From Candidatus Caldisaccharidevorator malaysiensis (GTDB taxonomy: Bacteria > Armatimonadota > Fervidibacteria > Fervidibacterales > Fervidibacteraceae): a stretch of 51,582 nt of DNA. The stretch spans positions 1 to 51,582 of the forward strand of contig JANXBO010000016.1 in assembly GCA_025057575.1 (NCBI GenBank), written 5' to 3'. This document shows, one piece after another, positions 1-8,494 of the stretch. The translations under genes were made by a program, and so were the position numbers. How positions within the stretch are numbered: the first letter of the stretch is position 1; each line of letters begins with the position of its first letter. The notes below the pieces were generated by a model, which was given only the letters and a program-made list of their open reading frames with translations, made no database searches and was not told the DNA's origin.

Positions 1-38
1 ATTTGGTTCGGCGTTTTTAACGACTCGGATTTCAAGTA

Positions 39-377
39 ATGGCGACCCGTGGGACGGCAAAAGTTCTTCAGGAAGCCGGCATTAAATGCCAAGTCGTCAA
101 CAAGATTGAGGAAGGTCCGCCCGACGTCATTGAACGGCTTTCCCATAGAGAATTGGACCTGGTCATCAACACGCCGTCGGCGACCCGGCTATCCGAACGA
201 GATGACCTCATCATCCGAAGGGCAGCCGTGGAGCACGGCATCCCCTGCATTACCTCCCTGGATACCGCAGCGGCTTTGGTGACCGCTTTGGAAACGGTTG
301 CGACCGATCGGCAGATTCAAGTCAGAGCCCTTAAGGAAATCCAGTCGGCGGAACTTTCGGCTCAACGGGAGTCCTAA
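39..377 (+). CDS. carB: Carbamoyl-phosphate synthase large subunit, C-terminal MGS-like domain (partial)
   Basis: This is the C-terminal allosteric (MGS-like) domain of the enzyme that makes carbamoyl phosphate for arginine and pyrimidine synthesis. Visible family landmarks, in order, are ATRGTAKVL, VNKIEEGPPDV, the INTPS loop and RRAAVEHGIPCITSLDTAA. The coordinates begin at the first ATG, but this is not the real start: the frame continues upstream as RLGFQV to base 21. A TAA then occupies 18-20, with LVRRF encoded at 3-17. In family members this stretch is a helix of the type ARRLxxLGF, so the stop seems to replace one residue inside the domain. The rest of the gene lies left of the window. 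The gene ends 4 bases before convergent proA. Identity of the domain is sure; whether the gene is intact is not. Confidence 0.85.
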   Translation: MATRGTAKVLQEAGIKCQVVNKIEEGPPDVIERLSHRELDLVINTPSATRLSERDDLIIRRAAVEHGIPCITSLDTAAALVTALETVATDRQIQVRALKEIQSAELSAQRES

Positions 378-381
378 CCCG

Positions 382-1662
382 CTATTCTCTTACTTGCCCG
401 TCACCCCACACAATCCACTTGTAGGTGGTCAATTCTCTCAGCCCCATCGGACCTCTAGCGTGGGCTTTCTGAGTACTGATGCCGATCTCCGCCCCGAGAC
501 CATATTCATATCCGTCCGTCCATCGGGTGGACGCATTGACATAAACAGCAGCCGAATCCACCAGATCGCAGAACTTTCGGGCGGTCCGAAGGTCCGTTGC
601 GACAATGGCTTCACTGTGGTGGGTGCCGTAGTGATTGATGTGTTCAACAGCCTCGTCCACCCCTTTGACGACCTTGATAGCAAGGATCAGGTCCAAGTAT
701 TCGGTATACCAGTCCTCATGGCTTGCCGGTTTAACGTTCGGCAGGATTTGTCGGGTCATCTCGCAACCCCGCAGTTCTACTCCTTTAGCTAAGAGGGCTT
801 CAGCAACTCGGGGAAGGAACTGAGGCGCAATCGCCTCATCTACCAAAAGGGTCTCGGCAGCGTTGCACACTGAAGGTCTTTGGGTCTTGGCGTTCACAAC
901 GATCCGGACCGCCATCTCCAAGTCGGCGGACCGGTCCACATAAACGTGGCAGTTTCCGGCACCCGTTTCAATGACGGGGACTGTGGCGTTTTCTACAACA
1001 TACTTGATGAGCTGGGCACCTCCTCGGGGAATGAGAAGGTCCAGAAACTCATTCATCCTCATCATCGCTCGGGCGCCTTCTCGGTCGGGTATGTCTACCA
1101 ACTGAATGGCATCACGAGGAACCCCCGCCTCACTAACAGCATCCACGATGACCGTCCACAAAGCGATGTTCGAGTGGAGGGCCTCCTTGCCGCCCCTTAG
1201 GACAGCGCAGTTGCCGGACTTTAGACAAAGGGCAGCACTATCCACCGTCACATTGGGTCGGCTTTCATAAATGACACCGACAACGCCAAAGGGCACGCGG
1301 ACCTTTTGAAGGACCAAACCGTTGGGTCTCTTCCATCCTTCAATGATTTCCCCAACTGGGTCCGGTAGCGCCGCCACCTCTTTAAGGCTGTCCACCATCG
1401 CCTGGATCCTTTTCTCGTTCAGGATCAGACGATCTATTAACGCTGACGACAATCCGGCGGCTTTCCCATCTTCCACGTCCTGTCCGTTTGCCTGCATAAT
1501 CTCGTATCGTCTCTCCCAAAGAGCATCCGCCATCTGATGCAGGGCACGGTTTTTGGTATCCGTGGATAGGGTCGCCACGATGGGTGCCACACTTTTTGCT
1601 TTCCGCGCCTTAGATTCCACAATTCTCCAGACCTCTTCGGCTGTCCTCGCGGAAATCGCCAT
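382..1662 (-). CDS. proA: Gamma-glutamyl phosphate reductase
   Basis: ProA reduces gamma-glutamyl phosphate to glutamate semialdehyde with NADPH, the second step of proline synthesis in the cytoplasm. The 426-residue length is normal for the family. The aldehyde-dehydrogenase-like core shows the N-terminal AARKAK-type helix, VPFGVVGVIYESRPNVT, CLKSGNCAVLRGGKEA and the catalytic cysteine in RPSVCNAAETLLV (about residue 265). The C-terminal EIGISTQKAHARGPMGL segment is also typical. The ATG start is preceded by GTGGAGGG at good spacing. It converges with carB on the left. The partner kinase proB is not in the window. Confident call. Confidence 0.97.
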   Translation of the reverse strand: MAISARTAEEVWRIVESKARKAKSVAPIVATLSTDTKNRALHQMADALWERRYEIMQANGQDVEDGKAAGLSSALIDRLILNEKRIQAMVDSLKEVAALPDPVGEIIEGWKRPNGLVLQKVRVPFGVVGVIYESRPNVTVDSAALCLKSGNCAVLRGGKEALHSNIALWTVIVDAVSEAGVPRDAIQLVDIPDREGARAMMRMNEFLDLLIPRGGAQLIKYVVENATVPVIETGAGNCHVYVDRSADLEMAVRIVVNAKTQRPSVCNAAETLLVDEAIAPQFLPRVAEALLAKGVELRGCEMTRQILPNVKPASHEDWYTEYLDLILAIKVVKGVDEAVEHINHYGTHHSEAIVATDLRTARKFCDLVDSAAVYVNASTRWTDGYEYGLGAEIGISTQKAHARGPMGLRELTTYKWIVWGDGQVRE

Positions 1663-1719
1663 TGGTCATCCCTCCACGCAATCACTGGTTACCCAATAAT
1701 AGCATTGGTCTAATGTTCG

Positions 1720-2985
1720 TTACAGAAGCCGACTAAGCAATAACAAGACCGACGCCGGAAGGGTAAGACCAGCGACCAGAAAGACAATCTGCGGTCCCGT
1801 CTTCGCTGCCTTGCGGTAAGCGCCCCAGTAAGACTCCTCCCCAAAACTTTGAGGTGAGATGATAGCGCGAGTGAGAAGGGCGCTGTAGACCATTGCCACG
1901 ATCGTGCTTTCTGCCTGAAAGAAAGTCCCAAAGGTTTGAAAAAGGGTTGTCCCATACGGGAGCGAAACGGTTGGTGCGGTCGTCCACGCTTGCTCTACCA
2001 TTCCTCTCATATGACCGATGACGATACCGGAAGGGGGGATTATCAGGGACGGTATCATCGTGCTAGCGACCAGAGCCAAGGTATTCACCAGCCAACCGAC
2101 CAGCGGGGTTGCCGTTCCCCAAGGCAGGGGTTGAGGGGAGGGATGCGGGGGAATGAAAACGGAATCCTGAAAGTCCGGTCTCTGGAAAAGAACGGCGCAG
2201 GAAGTTAGGTAAAAAGCAAAGAAGACCGCCGCTAACGAGTGGTAGATTCCCCGCTCGTCAACCAAAAGGACTTTTTGTTTCTTGCTGTCCCACCACTGCC
2301 AAAAGGCAGTCAGAAGCCAATGACCCGAGAGAAAAATGAGCCCCAATGCCAGCAAAGAAATCCAAAACGCCGCCGGTTCCTTTCGGGTCGGTCGCAGGCT
2401 GACCAGAACTTCTCCCTTTCTCTGCCTCGCCGCTGCCCACTGGTAAATTCGGTTCGGATGAAAGTCGTTGGTAACGATCATCGTAGCGGGTCTGCCGCGT
2501 TGCTCAGGCGAAACGAGAAAGATCGTCCATTTAAACCAAGACGGGTTATAGCGGATGGGAAGAACGGTTGCGGACGCCCAAGCCGTTAGGCTTTTGTCCC
2601 ACAAAGATAGTTGCTGGGGAGTCCATTTTTCTGGAATGCCCAAACCAACGAGGATGGTCGGTCCGCGCAAGGCTTCGTTAGTGAGTGCCCTCGCTTCGTT
2701 GAAGCGGATACTGAAAACTGTTATCGCCCGCCTCTTGTAGGCTTCCTTTTCTGTGGTCAGAAAAGTTCCGATGTAACCGGCACGGAAAACTTGCTCTTTA
2801 AAAGTCTTCGTCACCTGGATGGGTTCAAAAGTCGGGCTGATGAGAATGATCAAACCCTCTTTTGTCTTGCCTCTGGAAGCATAAAACAGCAGTGTAAAAC
2901 CCACCCCTGCAATAGCCATCCATAAGGCAGCAGTTCGCTTCGTCATCGGACCAACAAACTCTGGCGACTCTCCCTGAACGGTCAA
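1720..2985 (-). CDS. Uncharacterised polytopic membrane protein, possibly SpoIIM-like
   Basis: I do not recognise this protein with certainty. It has an N-terminal membrane helix (about residues 19-35), a roughly 170-residue extracytoplasmic or soluble part, and then about five hydrophobic segments to the C-terminus. The last 150 residues (GIVIGHMRG, LPYGTTLFQTFGTFFQAEST, a helix with AIISP, then a final helix) recall the SpoIIM/DUF95 membrane fold, but this is a weak resemblance. The TTG start overlaps the stop of the upstream phosphodiesterase-like gene (TTGA), so the two are translationally coupled and probably act together. An ATG 13 codons downstream (2946) is an alternative start. Confidence 0.75.
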   Translation of the reverse strand: MTVQGESPEFVGPMTKRTAALWMAIAGVGFTLLFYASRGKTKEGLIILISPTFEPIQVTKTFKEQVFRAGYIGTFLTTEKEAYKRRAITVFSIRFNEARALTNEALRGPTILVGLGIPEKWTPQQLSLWDKSLTAWASATVLPIRYNPSWFKWTIFLVSPEQRGRPATMIVTNDFHPNRIYQWAAARQRKGEVLVSLRPTRKEPAAFWISLLALGLIFLSGHWLLTAFWQWWDSKKQKVLLVDERGIYHSLAAVFFAFYLTSCAVLFQRPDFQDSVFIPPHPSPQPLPWGTATPLVGWLVNTLALVASTMIPSLIIPPSGIVIGHMRGMVEQAWTTAPTVSLPYGTTLFQTFGTFFQAESTIVAMVYSALLTRAIISPQSFGEESYWGAYRKAAKTGPQIVFLVAGLTLPASVLLLLSRLL

Positions 2986-3986
2986 TACGCCCTAATAAAA
3001 CTTATTGGCGGTTTTAAGGCGTTACGGATCGGTTTGCCATCCCAATCGGATGGGATGGGAAGCCCCAGAGCCAACAGGACCGTTGGCGCCGTATCCATCG
3101 TTTTCACCATTAACCAAAGTTTCCCTTTTTTTGCTGCTAATCCCCCTGAAGCGACCCACGGGATCAACACATCTTCGTCATCAGCGGAACCGTGCTGCTT
3201 TCCCTGACCGCCGTGATCGGCCGTGACGATGAGCAGGGTCCTGTCCCAGAGCCCCGCCGACTTCAGAAAGGTCACCAGCAGTCCTGTCGCCCGATCGCAC
3301 GCCTTCAAGGCGTCCAGAAAGGCAGGACTGGGCGGCTCGCCTTTTTTATCACTTCCCCAACCGTCTTGGTGACCGGCAGCGTCGGGATCGGAAAAATGGA
3401 CGAACAAAAGGTGCACGGGGTTCCGCTTCAGTAGCCGGACCGAATGCCGAGCGACCGATGAAGCATCCTCCGCAACGAAGATTTCCTCGTCAACGGATCC
3501 CGGCACCGCCAAATGGTGCAACTTCTTTTTTGAATAAACCATCCCGGTCATCAGCCCGGCTTGCTTGGCAAGGAGAAAGACGGTCGGCACCTGGATGTAG
3601 CCTTTATCCGCCTGATAATTGTTCCAAAAGACTTTGTGGCCCTCGGGTGTCAAGCCCGAAAGCATAGAGGCGTGTGACGGGAGAGTGGAACTGGGGACGA
3701 TGGTCCGTGCCGTCAGCGTATACGCGCCTTGACGCATCAGTTGGGCGACCACCGGCAACTGTCCCCTGGCTACCAGACGTCCGATGGCGGACGGCTTGCC
3801 TCCGTCCCAGCTAACAATGACGGCTCTATTCTCCATCACGTGACCAAACGGCTGACTGATTAAGACCACCAAAACCGATACAAGGCAGCCACAAACCATT
3901 AGCGAAGCAAAAACTCTGTTGTTCATCCTGGCGTCACCACTCTGCGATTGCTTTCCATAGCCGTAGTAAGTATGAAAGACCGACAA
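2982..3986 (-). CDS. Type I phosphodiesterase/nucleotide pyrophosphatase (alkaline phosphatase superfamily)
   Basis: This is a metal-dependent hydrolase of the alkaline phosphatase superfamily. The N-terminal metal site is VIVSWDGGKPS, the nucleophile region is TIVPSSTLPSHASMLSG, and the C-terminal metal ligands are HFSDPDAAGHQDGW and TADHGGQGKQHG. A hydrophobic segment (about residues 24-44) suggests a signal anchor, so the active site probably faces the periplasm. The substrate cannot be read from sequence; phosphodiesters, nucleotides or lipid-linked phosphates are possible. An internal ATG at 3926 gives a more typical signal sequence and may be the true start. It is coupled to the downstream membrane protein by a 4-base overlap and diverges from the exported glycosidase-like gene. 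Confidence 0.88.
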   Translation of the reverse strand: MSVFHTYYGYGKQSQSGDARMNNRVFASLMVCGCLVSVLVVLISQPFGHVMENRAVIVSWDGGKPSAIGRLVARGQLPVVAQLMRQGAYTLTARTIVPSSTLPSHASMLSGLTPEGHKVFWNNYQADKGYIQVPTVFLLAKQAGLMTGMVYSKKKLHHLAVPGSVDEEIFVAEDASSVARHSVRLLKRNPVHLLFVHFSDPDAAGHQDGWGSDKKGEPPSPAFLDALKACDRATGLLVTFLKSAGLWDRTLLIVTADHGGQGKQHGSADDEDVLIPWVASGGLAAKKGKLWLMVKTMDTAPTVLLALGLPIPSDWDGKPIRNALKPPISFIRAY

Positions 3987-4010
3987 TAGCCTGCCTTAAC
4001 ACAAACCTAA

Positions 4011-4030
4011 CAACTGTCAAAAAACAGTTG
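4011..4030. repeat. Short inverted repeat in divergent intergenic region
   Basis: CAACTG and CAGTTG flank an 8-base A-rich centre between two divergently transcribed genes. This could be an operator or a small hairpin. There is no functional evidence beyond position and symmetry. Confidence 0.3.
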
Positions 4031-4066
4031 GCTGGGGCAATATGTATTGGTCTCTGAGCGTGGTCG

Positions 4067-6916
4067 GTGACGCAAATGCGCTTGACGAGAAGGCAACTCT
4101 TTAGTTCTTTAACCATCGGCACGGGGTTGATGGGTGTGACCAGCACAGCAGATGAGATCCGACTGGAAACTCGTCATTTCATCTACCGGATTGGTCCCGA
4201 TGGGTCCAATCGATCTTTGTTTCTCAAAACAGAAAGTAGGGAAGCCTTGGTCCCCGAACCTCTTTCTTACTTCGCCTCCATACAAGCCGAGGGTCGTCTT
4301 CACCATCCCGTTGCCTGCTGGAAAACGGACAAGGGGTTCGCTCTCGGCTTCAATGACCTGCATGCGATCCTGTCCTTTTCGGTATCTACCCACTCGTCCT
4401 TCCTTGCTTTTGCCCTTTCAGGAGTGGAGGGGTTGGGGATTGATAAGGTTTCGTTTCTCAACCTGAGTCTTCGTCTTGATGGGGCTGTCGGTTCCATCGC
4501 CAATGTGTGCTTGGGCCGTAAGACGGGTCTAGCAGTTCTTCCTCTCAATCTGCAGACTGATGCCCAAATCATTAGATCGGGGACGGGGACACCAACCTTG
4601 AACCTATCCGCTACCGGCTTTGGCAAATTGGGGCTCGTCGGCTGCCAGTTTGGTTTGGTCGTCTGCCCGACCAATGAGTTGCGCCAAGGAATTAAGGATT
4701 TGGTCAAAAAGGAAGGATCTGTTTGGTCGCCTTATGGTGGACCGTGGGCAGTCGAGGCAACGGATAATCGCCTCTCCTATCTGTTCGCTGAGGTGACGGA
4801 GTTTAATGTAGATGACTGGGTAGATTTGGCTCGTTTGACAGGAGTGGGCGAACTGCTCTTTTACGGGATCGGGACTTTTGGATCCTATCAATTGTATCCA
4901 GACCGGTTCCCCAACGGACTGGACGGTCTGCGCAAAACAGTAGAGAGAGTTCACCGAGCAGGTTTGAAAGCGGGCTGGCATATGCACTCGTTTAGCATCC
5001 AAAAAGACGACCCCTGGGTGCGACCGGTGCCCCATCCCGGACTGGCAAAAGGGCACCGTCTGACGCTGGCTGCCGATATTGGTCCCGATGACACCTTCAT
5101 CCCCACTTTGCAGTCCCCCGCTTTGTTGCCCGAGCGGGGTGGCTATTGGTTCCGAGGTGGCACCGATGTGCAAATTGATGAAGAGATCATTGTCTACCGA
5201 GATCGCTCCCTCAGTCCACCTTACGGTCTTAAAGGTTGCATCCGAGGCGCCTACGGAACCCACCGCCGTTCCCACAAAAAGGGTGCTGCTATTGACAACC
5301 TAAAGGAAGTTTTCGCTATGTATGCCCCTGACCCGCATTCGCTGCTCTTTGATGAGATGTGCCAGCGGATTGCCGACATTATCAACGAATGTGGTTTTGA
5401 CCTGATTTACTTTGACGGTTTGGATGGTGCCGACATTTTTGAAGGGTCCCAATGGTCGTGGCACTACGGTCCGTTGTTCGCGCACAATGTTTTCAAAAGG
5501 GTCAAAAGACCTCTTCGGGTGGAAGCCAGCGCCTGGTACCGACACATCTGGACGATTCACTCCCGATTGGGGGCTTGGGACCATCCCGTTCGGGACCCCA
5601 AACGATTCATAGACATCCATTGCCAGAGCAATTTGGACTATGCTCCCAATCTTCTTCCCGCTCAGTTAGGCTGGTGGGCTTTCCGGGGGGACACCGGTTT
5701 TTGGGGACCCGCCACCACCCTTGACGTCATTGAATACCTTTGCTGTAAGTGCCTTGCTTACGACTGGGCTCTCTCGCTGCAGAACATTGATCCCTCCTCA
5801 GTCCGCCAAAACCGTCGCTGGTGGCAAATGGCACGACTGTTGGGTGACTATGAGAGACTGCGACTGACCCGCAGCGTTCCGGAATCCGTCCGCAAGGCTC
5901 TCGCTCAGCCGGGCGCTGAATTCTCTCTTCGCACTGACGAAAGTGGAAAGGCGCGGTTGGTCCCCTGTTTTTACAGCGAACAGAAAGTCGTTGATCAGGA
6001 TGGCATCACGAACCACTGGCGATTCACCAATCCCTATCTGCCGCAGCCCCTTCGGCTTCGCCTTCAGGTTCTTCATTCCGTCGCGCCCTATGAGGACCCA
6101 GCGGCAATGGTCATCGCCGACCAGTCGCTTATCACAGCCTTTTCTTTGCGACAGACGCAGGAAAAGGTGAGGGCTCTGCTGGATCCGAGCGACGAGATGA
6201 CCCCAACAGGCGAGACAACGATAAGACTAACGGCTGTCAACGAAGGTGCTCCTCAGAAAAGTGCCTGGGCAATGGTCGGGCGGCTCTACGATCCACCCCT
6301 TAACCTGTCGGCGACGCCGGCCATCGGTTTCTGGGTTAAGGGCGACGGAAAAGGGGGTGTGCTCAATGTCCAGGTGCTGGACATAAGGGGTCCCGGTCCT
6401 GCCGTGTGGGACCGCTACCTGATTGTGGATTTTACGGGCTGGCGCTACTGCGAACTTCTGGAGCCGGAGGCAAAAAGGTGGAGTGACTACCAATGGCCTT
6501 ACGGTCATCCTTATGCTCTCTACCGAGAGGCGGTGGACTTGACCAACATCTCTCAGGTCTCTTTTTACCTCAACAATGTGCCAGAAGGAGAATCGGTCAG
6601 CATTGTTCTGGGTCCCGTCAAGTTCCTTCCAATTAGGGAAATAGAAATCGTCGACCCGAGCCTCACGATAAACGGATCAACGATCCAATTTCCCGTTTCC
6701 TTGCGGTCCCGCTGGTATTGCGAAATGATGGAGTCGGACCGAGTGCAGGTCTACGACCCTAACGGAAACATGGTCGGGGAGGCAGTTCCTCTTGGTCCTA
6801 TCCCCCACTTAAAAAGTGGCGAAAATACCGTCCTCCTTCGCTGTCGGCAAAAGGATGGTCTGCGACCTCGGGCAGTGGTCACTTTGAAGGTGTGCGGGGA
6901 GCCGATCACCTTGTAA
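4067..6916 (+). CDS. Large exported glycoside-hydrolase-like protein with Tat-type signal
   Basis: A 949-residue protein beginning with a twin-arginine motif (LTRRQLFSS), so it is probably exported folded. Residues about 30-210 look like a beta-sandwich. Residues about 240-620 resemble a TIM-barrel glycosidase of the alpha-galactosidase type: LFYGIGTFGSYQLYPDRFPNG, RAGLKAGWHMHSF, FDLIYFDGLDG (about residue 450, a candidate catalytic Asp) and RVEASAWYRH. The last 300 residues read as beta-rich accessory domains of carbohydrate-binding type (IGFWVKGDGKGGVLNVQV). I cannot assign a GH family or substrate. GTG at 4067 and ATG at 4076 are both possible starts. It is transcribed alone, divergent from the phosphodiesterase gene and convergent with the selenoprotein candidate. 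Confidence 0.8.
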   Translation: MTQMRLTRRQLFSSLTIGTGLMGVTSTADEIRLETRHFIYRIGPDGSNRSLFLKTESREALVPEPLSYFASIQAEGRLHHPVACWKTDKGFALGFNDLHAILSFSVSTHSSFLAFALSGVEGLGIDKVSFLNLSLRLDGAVGSIANVCLGRKTGLAVLPLNLQTDAQIIRSGTGTPTLNLSATGFGKLGLVGCQFGLVVCPTNELRQGIKDLVKKEGSVWSPYGGPWAVEATDNRLSYLFAEVTEFNVDDWVDLARLTGVGELLFYGIGTFGSYQLYPDRFPNGLDGLRKTVERVHRAGLKAGWHMHSFSIQKDDPWVRPVPHPGLAKGHRLTLAADIGPDDTFIPTLQSPALLPERGGYWFRGGTDVQIDEEIIVYRDRSLSPPYGLKGCIRGAYGTHRRSHKKGAAIDNLKEVFAMYAPDPHSLLFDEMCQRIADIINECGFDLIYFDGLDGADIFEGSQWSWHYGPLFAHNVFKRVKRPLRVEASAWYRHIWTIHSRLGAWDHPVRDPKRFIDIHCQSNLDYAPNLLPAQLGWWAFRGDTGFWGPATTLDVIEYLCCKCLAYDWALSLQNIDPSSVRQNRRWWQMARLLGDYERLRLTRSVPESVRKALAQPGAEFSLRTDESGKARLVPCFYSEQKVVDQDGITNHWRFTNPYLPQPLRLRLQVLHSVAPYEDPAAMVIADQSLITAFSLRQTQEKVRALLDPSDEMTPTGETTIRLTAVNEGAPQKSAWAMVGRLYDPPLNLSATPAIGFWVKGDGKGGVLNVQVLDIRGPGPAVWDRYLIVDFTGWRYCELLEPEAKRWSDYQWPYGHPYALYREAVDLTNISQVSFYLNNVPEGESVSIVLGPVKFLPIREIEIVDPSLTINGSTIQFPVSLRSRWYCEMMESDRVQVYDPNGNMVGEAVPLGPIPHLKSGENTVLLRCRQKDGLRPRAVVTLKVCGEPITL

Positions 6917-7003
6917 ATGACCAATGCAACCCTTCGGACGCGGGGTAGACCTCTCGCCTTCTATCTCGTCCAACTAAAATTCACAAGAAGCATTCGGACA
7001 ACG

Positions 7004-7174
7004 CTACCGAGCCATTGCGAGGGCGAGCCCGACGGCTGCGCCAAAAATCACTGCCCCCACGGGGCTGGCAGTTATCCCTCAGGTGGTGCACTGTCCCTTG
7101 GTTAAAATCCAGATGCCCCTCTGAACCAGAAAACCAATCAGGGCACCCAGTAAGAGACCCAATAACGGTTTCAC
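7004..7174 (-). CDS. Candidate selenoprotein: 56-residue two-helix membrane protein (DUF6132-like) with in-frame TGA
   Basis: Read through a single TGA (7079-7081), the frame from GTG at 7174 to TAG at 7004-7006 gives 56 residues. Residues 3-20 are a membrane helix (LLGLLLGALIGFLV), then come QRGIWILTKGQCTT, TGA at codon 32, GITASP, and a second helix (VGAVIFGAAVGLALA). Small membrane proteins I associate with DUF6132 have helix, a cysteine-rich turn ending in C-P-I-T-S-N-P, then a helix reading YGAxxG. Here TGA-G-I-T-A-S-P puts the TGA exactly at the conserved cysteine and forms a CxxU pair with Cys29. AGAGAGG sits 8 bases before the GTG. The sequence downstream of TGA stays hydrophobic and family-like, which argues against a simple stop. 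The function is unknown, perhaps redox or metal chemistry in the membrane. Confidence 0.72.
7050..7072 (-). promoter_or_regulatory. Candidate bacterial SECIS element
   Basis: Seven bases downstream of the in-frame TGA the minus strand can fold as ACTGCC pairing with GGCAGT (6 bp), a 2-base AG bulge on the 5' side, then CCC pairing with GGG around a CGT loop. The loop G is 19 bases after the TGA, inside the 16-37 base range known for bacterial SECIS. The G-U in the loop and the 5' bulge resemble the Escherichia coli fdhF element. Confidence 0.6.
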
Positions 7175-7278
7175 TTCCAACACCTCTCTTGTTGTTCTTA
7201 GTTTACCGCAGGGCGGTCGGGCTTTCCAAAGCGCAGCGGTTGCGTCATAAGTAAAGTTGCGTGCAGGAGAGAGCGGTC

Positions 7279-8463
7279 TTGGCGATGAGGTATTTGTTGG
7301 TCGCAGCGGTGATCCTGACTGGGGTCTGGTCGGTTGGTTTCGGTCAATCGCTTTTTTCCGGTCAATCGCTGTGGCGACTTTGGTCTCGTGGTAAAACCCC
7401 ATCAGTTTCGGAACTGAAAAAACGCCAGAGTTTGCTGGCAAAAAAGCAGCGGCAGGCTCGGAAAAAGATCAGGATGCTGCGCAAAACTGAGCGATCCCTG
7501 TCGGAGAGGCTAGAGGCGACTCGGGAACGGATCGCCGTAGCGAAAAAGAAGCTGCACCAGTTGGAGGTGCAGCAGCGATCCCTGCAAACAAAAATGGCGA
7601 TCACCCGGCAGCGGATCATCAAAGTGAGGGCGCGCCTGTCTCACCAAAGGAGCCTTTTGGCAGAGCGACTGCGGCAGATCTACCGAATGCCACCCGTTCA
7701 TTATGTCCTTTTCGTTTTTGATGCCCCCGACCTAGAGGAAGCGTCCACCAGAACGTACACCCTCAGCAAGGTCTTAGAGCACGATAGCGAGATGATTACG
7801 GAGACAAAAAATGCCCACGAAGAGTTGACGCAACTGGAGCAGGAGCTGAAAGAGCAGGAGAGACAGGTGGCGCAGGTTAAAGAGGCGACCACTCGGGAGG
7901 CGCAGCGACTTCGTCAGGCTCAGGCAGAACAAAAGACCCTTTTAAGAAAAGTCCAAAGAGACCGGCTCACCTATGAGCAATTCTTGCGGGAATGGGAAGA
8001 AGAGTCTCGGCTGATCGGTCAACTGCTCTTTCGGCTTCAGAAAGAGCGGCTGGGTCGCCCTCGGGTCTTGCCCCCGTGGCGGGGACCCTTCGCCCGCCCG
8101 GTGGCGGGGCGACTGGTTTCTGGGTTTGGCTACCGCGTCCACCCGATCTATCGTCGGGTCAAGTTTCACTATGGAGTAGACCTGGCTGCCCCCCACGGCA
8201 GTCCCATTTACGCAGCCGCCGATGGAGAAGTGGTCTATTCGGGTTGGCGGCGCGCCTACGGGAACACGGTGATCATTGACCACGGCGATGGTCTGGCGAC
8301 CCTCTATGCCCACTGTTCGGCTATTTTGGTCAGGGAGGGTCAGATCGTCCGCAAAGGACAGGTCATCGCCCGAGTGGGATCAACGGGGCTCTCTACAGGT
8401 CCCCACCTTCATTTTGAGGTCCGCCGGTTCGGGCAACCGATGAATCCCCTTTCGGTGCGTTAG
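7279..8463 (+). CDS. EnvC-like murein hydrolase activator / M23 peptidase with coiled coil
   Basis: This is an exported peptidoglycan-acting protein. After a signal peptide (MRYLLVAAVILTGVWS region) comes a long coiled coil of about 210 residues (SVSELKKRQSLLAKKQRQAR onward). The C-terminal LytM/M23 domain starts near RPVAGRLVSGFGYRVHP. The zinc ligands are present: HYGVDLAAPHG gives His and Asp, and GPHLHFEVRR gives the HxH pair. The domain therefore looks catalytically competent, unlike EnvC itself, which activates amidases. TTG at 7279 is 7 bases after GGAGAG and is the likelier start; ATG at 7285 is the alternative. It lies just upstream of a ctpA protease, a common pairing. Confidence 0.92.
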   Translation: MAMRYLLVAAVILTGVWSVGFGQSLFSGQSLWRLWSRGKTPSVSELKKRQSLLAKKQRQARKKIRMLRKTERSLSERLEATRERIAVAKKKLHQLEVQQRSLQTKMAITRQRIIKVRARLSHQRSLLAERLRQIYRMPPVHYVLFVFDAPDLEEASTRTYTLSKVLEHDSEMITETKNAHEELTQLEQELKEQERQVAQVKEATTREAQRLRQAQAEQKTLLRKVQRDRLTYEQFLREWEEESRLIGQLLFRLQKERLGRPRVLPPWRGPFARPVAGRLVSGFGYRVHPIYRRVKFHYGVDLAAPHGSPIYAAADGEVVYSGWRRAYGNTVIIDHGDGLATLYAHCSAILVREGQIVRKGQVIARVGSTGLSTGPHLHFEVRRFGQPMNPLSVR

Positions 8464-8494
8464 AATCGTTTTTGTGAAAACGGAGGGAAACTGG

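Noticed and set aside
18..20. TAA in carB as another recoded codon
   Set aside because: TAA is not used for selenocysteine or pyrrolysine, and no local structure suggests recoding. Mutation, split gene or sequence error is more likely.
4604..5275. Minus-strand open frame opposite the glycosidase-like gene
   Set aside because: It is low in recognisable motifs and is explained by codon bias of the opposite strand.
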